Shown piece by piece: positions 15,979 through 25,114 of a stretch of 64,000 bases of DNA; position 1 is the first letter of the stretch, and each line of letters opens with the position of its first letter. The stretch is taken from assembly GCA_025698895.1 (NCBI GenBank), contig JAILWO010000003.1, positions 682,001-746,000 on the forward strand. Reading direction: 5' to 3'. The notes beneath the pieces were generated by a model. It had not been told where the DNA came from. It worked only from the letters and a program-made list of their open reading frames with translations, and searched no databases. The position numbers and the translations under genes were made by a program. This DNA comes from Rhizobiaceae bacterium. GTDB lineage: Bacteria; Pseudomonadota; Alphaproteobacteria; Rhizobiales; Rhizobiaceae.

Positions 15979-17222
15979 GCCTTCAGCTCGTAGAGATGGA
16001 AGCCGCCATAGATGGCCGAGCGGTCTCGGGCCGACAGTTCCAGCGAGCGTTCGCGGCGATAGTCCCAGCGTTCCAGGATCGCGGGGGCGACCCGGCCCTC
16101 GAGCAGGCTGGGTTCGGCGGCGGTGCGGAAGATGACGCGCGCGCCTGGCGCGGCGGTGCGCGCGATCTGCGTCCACAAATCGTTCAACTGCGTGTCGGTC
16201 ATCCAGTCCTGCGCGTCGAGCAGCACGTAGCGGTCGACCGAGCCGGCGGGCTTTTGCGCCAGCAGGTCGGTGAAGCCGGTGTGATGCACCGCGACGCGAT
16301 CGGCATTGGCCCGAAGCGCGGCGTGGGAGGCGGGCTCCAGCCAAAGCGGCAATGCTGCTTCTCCCGGCGCGGGATAGCGGCGGGCGAAGGCCTGCCAGGC
16401 GAAGTAGTTGTCGCGCAGCGGGAAGTCGCAGGCGAGCTTCTCAAGCCGCGTCCTGAGCACGCCCGCCATGGTGCCGTCACCGGCCTTCACAAGAGCATCG
16501 TATTGTGCCGGCGGAATGCCGAGGCCGAACAGCGACGCCTTGGAAGAGGTCGCCCAGCGGACCAGCCGGCGCTCGAAAAGCGGCGCCAGTTCGGTCTCGA
16601 AGAAGCGGCGCTGGTCGTGACGGCCGCGCGAAGTCATGATTTTCGATGGATCGATGCCGTGCAGGCGCGCGACCAGATGGCCGGCGCGAATGCAGGCGCC
16701 GAGCAGTCCGCGCTGCATGAAATTGCCGTCGAAGGCGGCAATGCGGCGGCGTCCGCGCCAGTCGCGCTTTTCCCACCAGGCCCGGGTGGCCGGATCGAGA
16801 TACGGCGCGATGAAGCGGTCATAGGCGGTGGAATTGTGTTCGAAGCCGTTGGCGCCAAAGAAGCGGAACACGTCGCCCTGGCCGGGCAGATGCCGGATCG
16901 CGGCAAGCTTGAGCCGGTTGAGCGCCACATGGGCAACGTTGAGGTCGACCGCGTCTATGCGGGCCGGACCAGCCGTCAGATAGGCCAGCATGTTGCAGCC
17001 GCCGGACGCGATGGTGACCACGCGATGACGGGGCGCAAGCTCCATCGCTGCCATGTCGACCTCGGGGTCTTCCCAGATCTGCGGATAGACGAGGCCGGAA
17101 AACAGCAGCGCGAAAAACCGCTCGGACAGGCCATCCTTCGACATGGCATTGTGCCGGTAGAGCGCTTTGGAAATGTGGCGGCGGCGCTGGCCGACATCGA
17201 AATCGGCTGACAGATCGGTCAT
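15975..17222 (-). CDS. btaA: BtaA: SAM:diacylglycerol 3-amino-3-carboxypropyltransferase
   Basis: A 415-aa DUF3419 protein that transfers the aminocarboxypropyl group of SAM to diacylglycerol, the first step of DGTS betaine-lipid synthesis. Recognisable blocks are LVYPQIWEDPEVDMAAMEL near residue 50, VVTIASGGCNMLAYLTAGPARIDAVDLN (SAM-site Rossmann-like), FGANGFEHNSTAYDRFIAPYLD and DRYVLLDAQDWMTDTQLNDLW. It is the first gene of btaAB. In Sinorhizobium this pathway is switched on by phosphate limitation through PhoB. A three-unit PHO-box-like array lies 58-90 bp upstream of its start. Confidence 0.93.
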   Translation of the reverse strand: MTDLSADFDVGQRRRHISKALYRHNAMSKDGLSERFFALLFSGLVYPQIWEDPEVDMAAMELAPRHRVVTIASGGCNMLAYLTAGPARIDAVDLNVAHVALNRLKLAAIRHLPGQGDVFRFFGANGFEHNSTAYDRFIAPYLDPATRAWWEKRDWRGRRRIAAFDGNFMQRGLLGACIRAGHLVARLHGIDPSKIMTSRGRHDQRRFFETELAPLFERRLVRWATSSKASLFGLGIPPAQYDALVKAGDGTMAGVLRTRLEKLACDFPLRDNYFAWQAFARRYPAPGEAALPLWLEPASHAALRANADRVAVHHTGFTDLLAQKPAGSVDRYVLLDAQDWMTDTQLNDLWTQIARTAAPGARVIFRTAAEPSLLEGRVAPAILERWDYRRERSLELSARDRSAIYGGFHLYELKA

Positions 17223-17279
17223 GGCGCGAATCCCGTGAAAGCTATCCGCACCCGCCTAGTGCGCCTGCATTACGGGCAG

Positions 17280-17312
17280 GTGACGGTCTTGCGACAGTCT
17301 TGTGATGGTCTT
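17280..17312 (-). promoter_or_regulatory. PHO-box-like triple repeat upstream of btaA
   Basis: Read on the minus strand, three 7-mers CCATCAC, CTGTCGC and CCGTCAC are each separated by AAGA, giving an exact 11-bp period (plus-strand units start at 17280, 17291 and 17302). The PhoB consensus half-site is CTGTCAT at 11-bp spacing. The array points toward btaA, and a TAATGC -10-like hexamer follows about 8 bp downstream. PhoB activation of betaine-lipid synthesis under low phosphate is established in S. meliloti; binding here is inferred. Confidence 0.65.
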
Positions 17313-17425
17313 CCGCTTCCAAGCCTCGATCTCAAGTTCGTCGGCTGTGACGACACGCATCTTGGCCGTGCTTGCCTCGTTCCGGTGTCTCGGCCATTTT
17401 CCCGGACCAATCTGAGGAAGCAGAT

Positions 17426-17815
17426 ATGACCCGACGCGACTTCGATCCGGCGACCGTCACTCCGGACGGCCGTCCACCGGCCAAGGCCAGCCTGTTCGAC
17501 GGCACGCTCGGCGGCCCGCATCGAGGTTCGCTCGATGGCGAGGTGCTGGGCACACAGATTACCGTCCTGACCTACGGCAATGACGAGCCCGGCAAGGGGC
17601 CGGTGCTGCATGTCCATCCCTACGACGAGGTGTTCGTGGTCCAGCAGGGCCGCGCGCGCTTCTTCGTCGGCGATCAGGTTATCGACGCCGACGCCGGCGA
17701 AACCGTGCTCGGGCCCGCGGGGCTGCCGCACAAATTCGTCAATCTGGGCCCGGGCCGGCTCCAGACGATCGACATCCATCTGTCGCCGCGCTGGATACAG
17801 ACCAACCTCGAATAG
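17426..17815 (+). CDS. Cupin-domain protein
   Basis: A 129-aa single-domain cupin. The first cupin motif is visible as LHVHPYDEVFVVQQGRARFFVGDQ (residues about 58-81), with two histidines and a glutamate as metal ligands; the second is GETVLGPAGLPHKFVNLGPG. The start at 17426 follows GAGGAAG at a good distance; the upstream in-frame start at 17372 adds 18 residues unlike the family. It could be a sugar or small-acid isomerase, a dioxygenase or a sensor. It is divergent from btaA, so the intervening PHO-like site might also affect it. It ends 10 bp from the convergent oxoprolinase gene. Confidence 0.8.
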   Translation: MTRRDFDPATVTPDGRPPAKASLFDGTLGGPHRGSLDGEVLGTQITVLTYGNDEPGKGPVLHVHPYDEVFVVQQGRARFFVGDQVIDADAGETVLGPAGLPHKFVNLGPGRLQTIDIHLSPRWIQTNLE

Positions 17816-17825
17816 CGACCGGCGC

Positions 17826-20800
17826 TCAGGCTTCGCCGAATCCTCCGGCCGTCGGTGTCGTCACGATGACGGCCTCGCCGGCTTTCAGCACGGTCTGGTC
17901 GCAAGCCTTCAGACGCTCGACGGTGCCGTCAAGGCGCCGAACCTCGGTGGAGCCGGGCCGGCCGTCGCCGCCGCCAGCGATGCCCTGAGGCGGCCGGTTG
18001 CGGTGGGACGACAGGATCGCGCATTCCATCTCCTCGAGGAAACGGATCGTGCGGCGCGTGCCGTCGCCCGCGTTCCATTTGCCGGTGCCGCCCGAACCCT
18101 CGCGGATGTGAAAATCCTCCAGCAGGACCGGAAAGCGCAGTTCGAGAATCTCCGGGTCGGTGAGGCGTGAATTGGTCATGTGGACATGCACGCCCGAGGT
18201 GCCGGCGAAGCCGCGCCCGTCATTCATGCGGCCGGCCGGCGAGCCGGAACAGATCGTCTCGTAATACTGATAGGTGTCGTTGCCGAAGGTCAGGTTGTTC
18301 ATCGTGCCCTGGCTGTTGGCGAGCGCCCCCATGGCCGCGAAGAGCGCGTTGGTCACGTGCTGCGAGGTCTCGACATTGCCGGCCACCACGGCGGCGGGGT
18401 AGGCGGGCCGCAGCATGCAACCGTCGGGAATGACGATGTTGATCGGCCTGAGGCAGCCGGCATTCATGGGAATGTTGTTTTCCACCATGACGCGGAAGGC
18501 GTAGAGCACCGCCGCGCGAGCCACCGGCTCCGGCGCGTTGAAGTTGTTGGCCATCACTGGCGAGGTGCCGGTGAAATCGACGGTCGCTTCGCGGTTGTCG
18601 CGATCCACGCTGATGCGCACCTTGATGACCTGGCCGGTGTCGGTGGGATATTCATATTCGGCTTCGTCCGGCAGGCGCTCGAGGATGCGGCGCACGCTCT
18701 CGGCGGCATTGTCCTGCACATGGCCCATATAGGCCTGCACCACATCCAGCCCGAATTGGGCGACCATCTTGCGCAACTCGGCCACGCCCTTCTCGTTGGC
18801 CGCGATCTGGGCCTTGAGGTCGGCGATGTTCTGCCAGGGGTTGCGCGCCGGGTATTTGTGGTCGGTGAGAAGGTGGTGGAGCTCCTTCTCGCGGAAGCGG
18901 CCGCGCTCCACGATGCGGAAATTGTCGAACAGCACGCCTTCCTCGTCGACCGTGGTGGCGAGCGGCGTCATGGAGCCGGGGGCAGCGCCGCCGACATCGG
19001 CATGGTGGCCGCGCGAGGCCGACCAGAACAGGATCTCGCTCTCGTCGTCCGAAAACACCGGCGTGACGACCGTGATGTCGGGCAGATGGGTGCCGCCATT
19101 ATAGGGCGCGTTGAGCGCGAAGACGTCGCCGGGATGAATGTCGCCCTCGTTGAGGCGGATGATCGTCTCGACCGAGCGGTCCATGGAGCCCAGATGGACG
19201 GGCATGTGAGGGGCGTTGGCGACCAGCGCGCCGTCCGCGTCGAAAACCGCGCAGGAAAAGTCCAGCCGCTCCTTGATGTTGACCGAATGGGCCGTGTTCT
19301 GGAGCGTCACGCCCATCTGCTCGGCGATCGACATGAAAAGGTTGTTGAACACCTCGAGTAGCACGGGGTCGGCCTCGGTACCGACGGCGGCCAGCCGCGC
19401 CTTCTTCTCGGTGCGGCGCAGGAGAACGTGATCCTTCGCGGTGATCTCGGCGGTCCAGCCTGGCTCGACCACGATGGTCTGGTTGGGCTCGATAACCAGG
19501 GCGGGGCCGGGGATGCGGTTGCCGGCGGCCAGCTTCTCCCGGCGATACAGACCGGCCTCGCGCCACTCACCCTCGCAATAGACGCGGCGGGTCTCCGTCA
19601 TCGGGGCGTCGCTGCCGGAAAGCGCCAGTTCGGCCTCGGCGGGACCTTCATCGCGGGTGTCGGAACCCTCGACGCTGACAGCCTCCACCACCATCGGCTT
19701 GTCGTCATAGACGAAGCCGAACTGCGCCTTGTGAGCGCGTTCGAAGTCGGCGATGGCCGTGTCGATGGAGCGGGATTCGAACGGCACGGGCAGCGTCGTG
19801 TCGGAGCCGTCATAACGGATCTGGAGCACGGGGCGCCACGAGGCCGCGTCCTCGCCGATGCCCTGATCGGCGAGTTCGGCGAGCACCTCGGCGGCCAGTT
19901 CCTCGATCAGCGCTGCGATGGCGCCGGCCTGATCCTCGGCGAGCGGTTTGACCAGCGCCTTCTGGCGCGAGGCGAAGACCGAGGCGAGCCCGATGCCGTA
20001 GGCCGACAGCAGGCCAGAGAAGGGATGGATGAGCACCGATTCCATGCCGAGCGCGTCGGCCACCAGGCAGGCATGCTGGCCGCCGGCGCCGCCGAAGCAG
20101 TTGAGTAGGTAGCGCGTGACGTCATAGCCGCGCTGGACCGAAATCTTCTTGATGGCGTTTGCCATGTTCTCCACGGCCACGGTGATGAAGCCTTCGGCCA
20201 CCGCCTCGGGCGAGCGGCCGTCGCCGATCGCCGCCGCCATCTCCTGAAACTTCTCGCGGACAAGTTCCGCGTCGAGCGGCTGGTCCTGGTTGGGGCCGAA
20301 AATGGCGGGGAAGACATCGGGCTGGAGCTTGCCCAGCATGACGTTGGCGTCGGTCACGGCGAGCGGCCCGCCGCGCCGGTAGCAGGCGGGGCCGGGATGG
20401 GCGCCAGCCGAATCCGGCCCCGCGCGGAAGCGGCCGTCCTCGTAATGCAGGATCGAGCCGCCGCCCGCCGCGACCGTATGTATGCGCATCATCGGCGCGC
20501 GGATGCGCACGCCCGCGACCTCCGTGTCGAAGGCGCGCTCATACTCCCCGTCGAAATGGGCGACGTCGGTCGAGGTGCCGCCCATGTCGAAGCCGATGAC
20601 GCGCTCGAAGCCGGCCTGGCGCGCGGTCTCGACCATGCCGACGACGCCGCCGGCCGGGCCCGACAGGATCGCGTCCTTGCCCTGGAATTTGTCGGCGGCG
20701 GTCAGGCCGCCCGACGACATCATGAATTTGAGCTGGGGGGATGAATAAGTACCCCCCTCTGGCCTGCCAGAGGCGGATGAGCCAGCACCCAGCTCGCCCG

Positions 20801-21479
20801 CAACCCGCGCGACGTAGCGCGACAGGATCGGCGAGAGATAGGCGTCGACCACGGTCGTATCGCCCCGACCGACCAGCTTGACCAGCGGCGAGACCTCGTG
20901 GCTCACCGAAACCTGCGAGAAGCCGATCGAGCGGCAGAGTTCGGCGGCCGCCTTTTCGTGTTCGGGATATTTCCAGGCATGCATGAAGACGATGGCCACC
21001 GCGTCGATGCCGGTGTTCTTCGCAGCCTCAATGTCGGCCTGCACGGCGTCGAGGTCGAGCTCGATCTCGCGCGTGCCGTCGACACGCAGGCGCTCGGGCA
21101 CCTCGATTACGCGCTCATAGAGTTGCTCGGGCAGTATGATCTGTTTTGCGAAGATGTCGGGACGGGCCTGATAAGCGATCCTGAGCGCGTCGCGAAAACC
21201 CCGGGTGATGAGCAGGGCGACGCGATCGCCGCGGCGTTCCAGCAGAGCGTTGGTGGCGACCGTAGTGCCCATCTTGACCTGGCCGATGCGCGAGGAGGGG
21301 ATCGGCTCGTCCGCGGCGACGCCCAAGAGATCGCGGATGCCCTGGATGGCGGCGTCCTGATAGGCTTCGGGGTTCTCCGACAGCAGCTTGCGCGGATGAA
21401 GCAGGCCGTCCGGGGCGCGTCCGACCACGTCGGTGAAGGTGCCGCCACGGTCGATCCAGAAGTCCCAGCGCGCGTCCAT
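17826..21479 (-). CDS. 5-oxoprolinase / hydantoinase A-B fusion (ATP-hydrolysing)
   Basis: A 1217-aa fusion of HyuA (about residues 1-690) and HyuB (about 705-1217) domains, the arrangement of eukaryotic-type 5-oxoprolinase, which opens 5-oxoproline to glutamate with ATP. The N-terminus [19 protein letters not shown] is the actin-like ATPase phosphate-1 motif; [20 protein letters not shown] and [19 protein letters not shown] are further ATPase blocks. The HyuB part has [21 protein letters not shown] and [17 protein letters not shown] 19-residue Ser/Gly-rich insert (from [13 protein letters not shown]) just before [11 protein letters not shown] coincides with a palindromic repeat. It is divergent from a TRAP operon, suggesting uptake plus degradation of 5-oxoproline or a hydantoin. 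Substrate assignment is inferred. Confidence 0.85.
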   Translation of the reverse strand: MDARWDFWIDRGGTFTDVVGRAPDGLLHPRKLLSENPEAYQDAAIQGIRDLLGVAADEPIPSSRIGQVKMGTTVATNALLERRGDRVALLITRGFRDALRIAYQARPDIFAKQIILPEQLYERVIEVPERLRVDGTREIELDLDAVQADIEAAKNTGIDAVAIVFMHAWKYPEHEKAAAELCRSIGFSQVSVSHEVSPLVKLVGRGDTTVVDAYLSPILSRYVARVAGELGAGSSASGRPEGGTYSSPQLKFMMSSGGLTAADKFQGKDAILSGPAGGVVGMVETARQAGFERVIGFDMGGTSTDVAHFDGEYERAFDTEVAGVRIRAPMMRIHTVAAGGGSILHYEDGRFRAGPDSAGAHPGPACYRRGGPLAVTDANVMLGKLQPDVFPAIFGPNQDQPLDAELVREKFQEMAAAIGDGRSPEAVAEGFITVAVENMANAIKKISVQRGYDVTRYLLNCFGGAGGQHACLVADALGMESVLIHPFSGLLSAYGIGLASVFASRQKALVKPLAEDQAGAIAALIEELAAEVLAELADQGIGEDAASWRPVLQIRYDGSDTTLPVPFESRSIDTAIADFERAHKAQFGFVYDDKPMVVEAVSVEGSDTRDEGPAEAELALSGSDAPMTETRRVYCEGEWREAGLYRREKLAAGNRIPGPALVIEPNQTIVVEPGWTAEITAKDHVLLRRTEKKARLAAVGTEADPVLLEVFNNLFMSIAEQMGVTLQNTAHSVNIKERLDFSCAVFDADGALVANAPHMPVHLGSMDRSVETIIRLNEGDIHPGDVFALNAPYNGGTHLPDITVVTPVFSDDESEILFWSASRGHHADVGGAAPGSMTPLATTVDEEGVLFDNFRIVERGRFREKELHHLLTDHKYPARNPWQNIADLKAQIAANEKGVAELRKMVAQFGLDVVQAYMGHVQDNAAESVRRILERLPDEAEYEYPTDTGQVIKVRISVDRDNREATVDFTGTSPVMANNFNAPEPVARAAVLYAFRVMVENNIPMNAGCLRPINIVIPDGCMLRPAYPAAVVAGNVETSQHVTNALFAAMGALANSQGTMNNLTFGNDTYQYYETICSGSPAGRMNDGRGFAGTSGVHVHMTNSRLTDPEILELRFPVLLEDFHIREGSGGTGKWNAGDGTRRTIRFLEEMECAILSSHRNRPPQGIAGGGDGRPGSTEVRRLDGTVERLKACDQTVLKAGEAVIVTTPTAGGFGEA
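20735..20773. repeat. Palindromic repeat embedded in the oxoprolinase coding sequence
   Basis: A G6/C6 inverted pair (20735-20740 and 20752-20757) adjoins a perfect hairpin CCTCTGG-CCTG-CCAGAGG (20756-20773). The compact double palindrome sits inside the HyuA domain in frame and encodes residues absent from the family pattern. It resembles the short palindromic elements dispersed in rhizobial genomes. No second copy was noticed in this window. Confidence 0.55.
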
Positions 21480-21498
21480 CCTTGTCTCCCATCGCTCG

Positions 21499-21537
21499 AT
21501 GACGATACGTCATTGACGATTTATCGATAAAATGTCA
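21499..21537. promoter_or_regulatory. Candidate operators between oxoprolinase and TRAP operon
   Basis: Two adjacent palindromes lie in the 142-bp divergent gap. ATGACG-ATA-CGTCAT occupies 21499-21513. The perfect 12-mer TTTATCGATAAA (21520-21531) is nested in a 24-bp imperfect palindrome, 21514-21537, bounded by TGAC and GTCA (10 of 12 positions symmetric). This is a good place for a substrate-responsive regulator acting on both transcription units. The winged-helix protein encoded at 24592 is the nearest candidate. Confidence 0.5.
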
Positions 21538-21621
21538 ACGTCGTCCCATAGCCCGTTGCATGAGGTCGTTCGGGCTGCTGAAATCGTGCATTCCAGACAC
21601 GGATCGAGAAAGGGGAACGTC

Positions 21622-22599
21622 ATGAATCATTTCGCTAAACTCGCAGTCGGCGCCTTCGCCGCTGGCCTGTTCGCCACCTCCGCCGGCTTCGCGCAGACAA
21701 GCTGGGACCTGCCGACGCCGTATCCGGACGGCAATTTCCACACGCGCAACATCGCGCAGTTCGCCGAGGAGGTGAAGGAGAAGACCGGCGGCAGCCTCGA
21801 CATCACCCTTCACACCAACCAGTCGCTGATCAAGCATCCCGACATCAAGACCTCGGTGCGCGACGGCATCGTGCCGGCCGGCGAATTGCTGGTCTCGCGG
21901 CTGGAGAACGAAAACGCGATCTTCGGCGTGGATTCGGTGCCGTTCCTGGCCTCGAGCTACGAGCTGTCGAAGAAGCTCTACGACGCGCAGAAGCCCATGA
22001 TGGAGGAACTGCTGGCGGCCGAGGGGCTGCAGCTGTTGTTCTCGGTGCCGTGGCCGCCGCAGGGCATCTACGCCAAGAAGGAGGTGACTTCGCTGGCCGA
22101 CCTGGAAGGGCTCAAGTTCCGCGCCTACAACCTCGGCACCGAGCGCGTGGCCGAACTCGCCAACATGGTGCCGACCCAGATCGAGGCGTCCGACATCCCG
22201 ACCGCTTTCGCCACGGGGCGTGTGGAGGCGATGATCACCTCGCCGTCGACGGGCGTGGATTCAAAGGTGTGGGACTTCCTCTCCCATTACCACGACACGC
22301 AGGCCTGGCTGCCGCGCAACATGGTGATCGTGAACAAGGCGGCCTTCGACAAGCTCTCCGACGAGGAAAAGGCGGCGGTGACGGAAGCGGCCGCCGCAGC
22401 CGAGACGCGCGGCTGGGAGATGTCGCAGGAGGAGACCCGGGTCAAGACGCAGGAACTCAAGGATAACGGCGTCACCGTGGTCGAGCCATCCGATACGCTC
22501 AAGGAAGAGTTCGCCGAGATCGGCGAGACGATCACCAACGAATGGAAGGAACGCGCCGGCGAGCAGGGCAAGGCACTGCTGGAAGCCTACGGCCAGTAA
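21622..22599 (+). CDS. TRAP transporter substrate-binding protein (DctP family)
   Basis: A 325-aa periplasmic binding protein of a TRAP transporter. The signal peptide MNHFAKLAVGAFAAGLFATSAGFAQ ends near residue 25; the start at 21622 follows GAAAGGGGAA, and the 30-residue upstream extension is rejected. DctP hallmarks are NIAQFAEEVKEKTGGSLDITLHTNQSLI and LADLEGLKFRAYNLGTERVAELANM, with the carboxylate-binding arginine in LEGLKFRAY and FATGRVEAMITSP. It delivers substrate to the DctQ/DctM pair downstream. The neighbouring oxoprolinase suggests 5-oxoproline or a related carboxylate as ligand (inference). Confidence 0.92.
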   Translation: MNHFAKLAVGAFAAGLFATSAGFAQTSWDLPTPYPDGNFHTRNIAQFAEEVKEKTGGSLDITLHTNQSLIKHPDIKTSVRDGIVPAGELLVSRLENENAIFGVDSVPFLASSYELSKKLYDAQKPMMEELLAAEGLQLLFSVPWPPQGIYAKKEVTSLADLEGLKFRAYNLGTERVAELANMVPTQIEASDIPTAFATGRVEAMITSPSTGVDSKVWDFLSHYHDTQAWLPRNMVIVNKAAFDKLSDEEKAAVTEAAAAAETRGWEMSQEETRVKTQELKDNGVTVVEPSDTLKEEFAEIGETITNEWKERAGEQGKALLEAYGQ

Positions 22600-22625
22600 G
22601 GGAAGCGGACGCGGCCGGCGTCTCT

Positions 22626-22687
22626 GCCCCTCCCGTCGCCGGTTCGCCGGCGGCACCTCCTCCTTTTGAAGGGAGTGAAGGAGGGGC
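22626..22687. repeat. Palindromic repeat between dctP and dctQ
   Basis: GCCCCTCC at 22626-22633 pairs with GGAGGGGC at 22680-22687. Inside are a CGCCGG-TT-CGCCGGCG palindrome and CCTCCTCCTTTT facing GAAGGGAGTGAAGGAGG. It shares the CTCC/GGAG-rich arms of the element at 15.2 kb. It sits inside an operon and could attenuate or stabilise the message so that more binding protein than membrane subunit is made. Confidence 0.55.
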
Positions 22688-22737
22688 GGGCTCGCGGCCG
22701 GCATTGTTCCCCATTGCCTCCGAAGGAGCCGTCTTCC

Positions 22738-23268
22738 ATGCGGCGTACGCTCGACACGATCTATGCCGTCGCCGGCTGGGCGGCGGCGGCCTGCCTGGTC
22801 GCGATCTTCGCGCTGGTTTCGGTCCAGATCCTGGCCAGGCTTCTCGACGGCGCCATGCGGCTTGCGGGCCAGCGCGCCGTCGGTCTTCTCGTCCCGTCGA
22901 TCGCCGAAATATGCGGTTTTCTGCTGGCGGCGGCGAGCTTTCTTGCGCTGGCCAAAACCCTCACGGCGGGAAACCACATCCGCATCGGCATGCTGGTCGA
23001 ACATTTGCCGGCGGGCCCAAGGCGCTGGGTGGAAGCGGTGGTTGGTCTGGCGGCCTTCGCGCTCGCGGTTCACTTCACCGTCGCGCTGGGGCGGCTGACG
23101 CTCAAGAGCGCTTCGTTCGGCGACGTGTCCTACGGCATGATCCCCGTGCCGCTGGCGCTGCCGCAAGGCATGATGACCCTTGGACTTGCGATCCTCGCGG
23201 TCGCCGTGCTCGACGTGACGGTGACGGCGTTCCGCGACAGGAAGTTCCTCGAAAGCGGAGAGACCTGA
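22738..23268 (+). CDS. TRAP transporter small permease (DctQ family)
   Basis: A 176-aa membrane protein with four hydrophobic segments (residues about 9-30, 50-70, 92-112, 132-155), the usual DctQ topology. It contains the family-type loop FLLAAASFLALAKTLTAGNHIRIGMLVEHLP. The start at 22738 follows AAGGAG; an earlier in-frame ATG at 22666 falls in the repeat. It forms the membrane part of the importer together with DctM, whose gene starts three bases after this stop. Confidence 0.88.
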   Translation: MRRTLDTIYAVAGWAAAACLVAIFALVSVQILARLLDGAMRLAGQRAVGLLVPSIAEICGFLLAAASFLALAKTLTAGNHIRIGMLVEHLPAGPRRWVEAVVGLAAFALAVHFTVALGRLTLKSASFGDVSYGMIPVPLALPQGMMTLGLAILAVAVLDVTVTAFRDRKFLESGET

Positions 23269-23271
23269 GCG

Positions 23272-24579
23272 ATGGGCGTATTCGAGCTCTCCGTGCTGCT
23301 GGTGGTCGTCATGCTGGCGGCGCTGGCGCTCGGACTGTGGGTGGCGTTCTCGCTCTCGCTGGTGGCGCTGGTGGCGCTGGCCTCCAAACCCGCCATTCCC
23401 GCCGCGCAGGTGCTGGCGACGTCGTTCTGGAGCGCCTCGACCTCATGGGATCTCACCGCCCTGCCGATGTTCATCTGGATGGGAGAGATCCTGTTCAGGT
23501 CGCGCCTGTCGCAGGACATGTTCGCCGGCATTTCGCCCTTCGTGCGGCGGCTGCCGGGACGGCTTGCGCATGTCAACGTCCTGGGCTGCGCGGTGTTCGC
23601 GGCTGTGTCGGGTTCCTCGGCGGCGACGACGGCGACCATCGGCAAGATATCGCTGCCGGAACTGAAGGGCCGCGGCTATGACGACCGGCTGGCGATCGGC
23701 AGCCTGGCCGGCTCGGGCACGCTGGGCCTGTTGATCCCGCCTTCCATCATCCTGATCGTCTATGGCGCGGCAGTGGAGGAATCCATCGCCCGGCTGTTCG
23801 TGGCCGGCGTCGTGCCGGGGCTGGTGCTGGCGGCACTGTTCATGGGCTATGTGGGCGTCTGGTCGCTGCTCAATCCCGCCAGGATGCCGCCCGCGGAGGA
23901 GCGCGTGCCCTGGCGTGGCAAGCTGAGGGCGGCCAGGAGCCTGATCCCGGTGACGCTGCTGATCGTCGGCGTCATCGGCTCGATCTATGGCGGCCTCGCC
24001 TCGCCTACGGAAGCGGCGGTGGTGGGCGTGGCGCTCAGCCTGGTGCTGGCGCGCGCGCAGGGATCGCTCGACCGTCGGACCTTTTTCGACGGACTCATGG
24101 CCGCCACGATGACGTCGTGCATGATCGCCTTCATCCTGGCCGGCGCCGCGGTGCTGACCACGGCAATGGGCTTCACCGGCCTGCCCAGGCAATTGGCGAC
24201 CTTCATTGGCGAGCAGGGCCTGTCGCCGATGATGCTTCTGGCGGCGCTGACGGTGCTGTTCGTGGGACTGGGCTGCTTCCTCGACGGTATCTCGATGATC
24301 GTGCTGACCACCGCCGTCATCATGCCGCTGGTGACGGCGGCGGGCTTCGACCTGGTCTGGTTCGGCATCTATCTCGTGATCGTGGTCGAGATGGCGCAGA
24401 TCACGCCTCCGGTCGGCTTCAACCTGTTCGTCATTCAGGGGCTGACCGGGCGCAATCTGTTCGATATCGCGCGGGCCACCGCGCCCTTTTTCCTGTTGAT
24501 GATGGTGATGGTGGTGCTGCTGGCGGCCTTTCCGGATCTGGCACTGTGGCTGCCGCGGACGATGTTTTCAGTGATGTGA
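23272..24579 (+). CDS. TRAP transporter large permease (DctM family)
   Basis: A 435-aa, roughly 12-helix secondary transporter subunit of the DctM family, which uses an ion gradient for uptake. Conserved segments are FIWMGEILFRSRLSQDMFAGISPFVRRLPGRLAHVNVLGCAVFAAVSGSSAATTATIGKI, GSLAGSGTLGLLIPPSIILIVYG near residue 143, IYGGLASPTEAAVVG near 240, GCFLDGISMIVLTTAVIMPL and MAQITPPVGFNLFVIQG near the end. The last of these is the family's paired helical-hairpin signature. Normal length. It is followed 12 nt later by a regulator gene. Confidence 0.93.
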   Translation: MGVFELSVLLVVVMLAALALGLWVAFSLSLVALVALASKPAIPAAQVLATSFWSASTSWDLTALPMFIWMGEILFRSRLSQDMFAGISPFVRRLPGRLAHVNVLGCAVFAAVSGSSAATTATIGKISLPELKGRGYDDRLAIGSLAGSGTLGLLIPPSIILIVYGAAVEESIARLFVAGVVPGLVLAALFMGYVGVWSLLNPARMPPAEERVPWRGKLRAARSLIPVTLLIVGVIGSIYGGLASPTEAAVVGVALSLVLARAQGSLDRRTFFDGLMAATMTSCMIAFILAGAAVLTTAMGFTGLPRQLATFIGEQGLSPMMLLAALTVLFVGLGCFLDGISMIVLTTAVIMPLVTAAGFDLVWFGIYLVIVVEMAQITPPVGFNLFVIQGLTGRNLFDIARATAPFFLLMMVMVVLLAAFPDLALWLPRTMFSVM

Positions 24580-24591
24580 AAGGAACGAGGG

Positions 24592-25110
24592 ATGGAGGAA
24601 AGCGCGGGCTTCGGGCCGATCGTGTCGTCGGCGCATCTGGCCGACGGCGCGCTGCCGGCGCTGTCGGAGCTGGAATTCGGCATGACGCTTGCCGGCAACG
24701 CCTTCGAGCGCTGGATGGTGCGCTGCATGACGGCGGCCGGCGAACCTGGCCTGGCGGCGATCGACGTGCAGGTGCTGCATTCGTCCAATCATCGCGGACG
24801 GCCCAAGCGGCTGTCGGACCTGTGCATCATGCTCGGCATCGAGGACACGCATGTCGTGCTCTATGCGATTAAGAAGCTGGAAAAGCGCGGACTGGTCGAA
24901 AGCGGGCGGGCCGGCAAGGAAAAACTGGTCAGCGCGAGCGAGCGGGGCAGGGCTGTCTGCATGCGCTACCGGGAGGTGCGCGAGGCGCTTCTGGTGGAGT
25001 CCGTGCGTGGCCTCGGCCTCGACCCGAAGGCGATCTCGACGGTCGCCACGACGCTGCGGGCGCTGTCGGGGCACTACGACCAGGCGGCGAGGGCGGCGGC
25101 CTCCCTGTGA
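24592..25110 (+). CDS. Winged-helix (MarR-like) transcriptional regulator
   Basis: A 172-aa cytoplasmic protein with a central winged helix. The region RPKRLSDLCIMLGIEDTHVVLYAIKKLEKRGLVESGRAGKEKLVSASERGRA (residues about 64-115) is a helix-turn-helix plus wing, and the flanking helices probably dimerise, as in MarR-related regulators. It lies 12 bp after dctM in the TRAP operon, so it is likely a local regulator of that operon and perhaps of the divergent oxoprolinase. The palindromes at 21499-21537 are candidate binding sites. Start ATG at 24592 follows AAGGAACGAGGG. Confidence 0.75.
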   Translation: MEESAGFGPIVSSAHLADGALPALSELEFGMTLAGNAFERWMVRCMTAAGEPGLAAIDVQVLHSSNHRGRPKRLSDLCIMLGIEDTHVVLYAIKKLEKRGLVESGRAGKEKLVSASERGRAVCMRYREVREALLVESVRGLGLDPKAISTVATTLRALSGHYDQAARAAASL

Positions 25111-25114
25111 CCCG

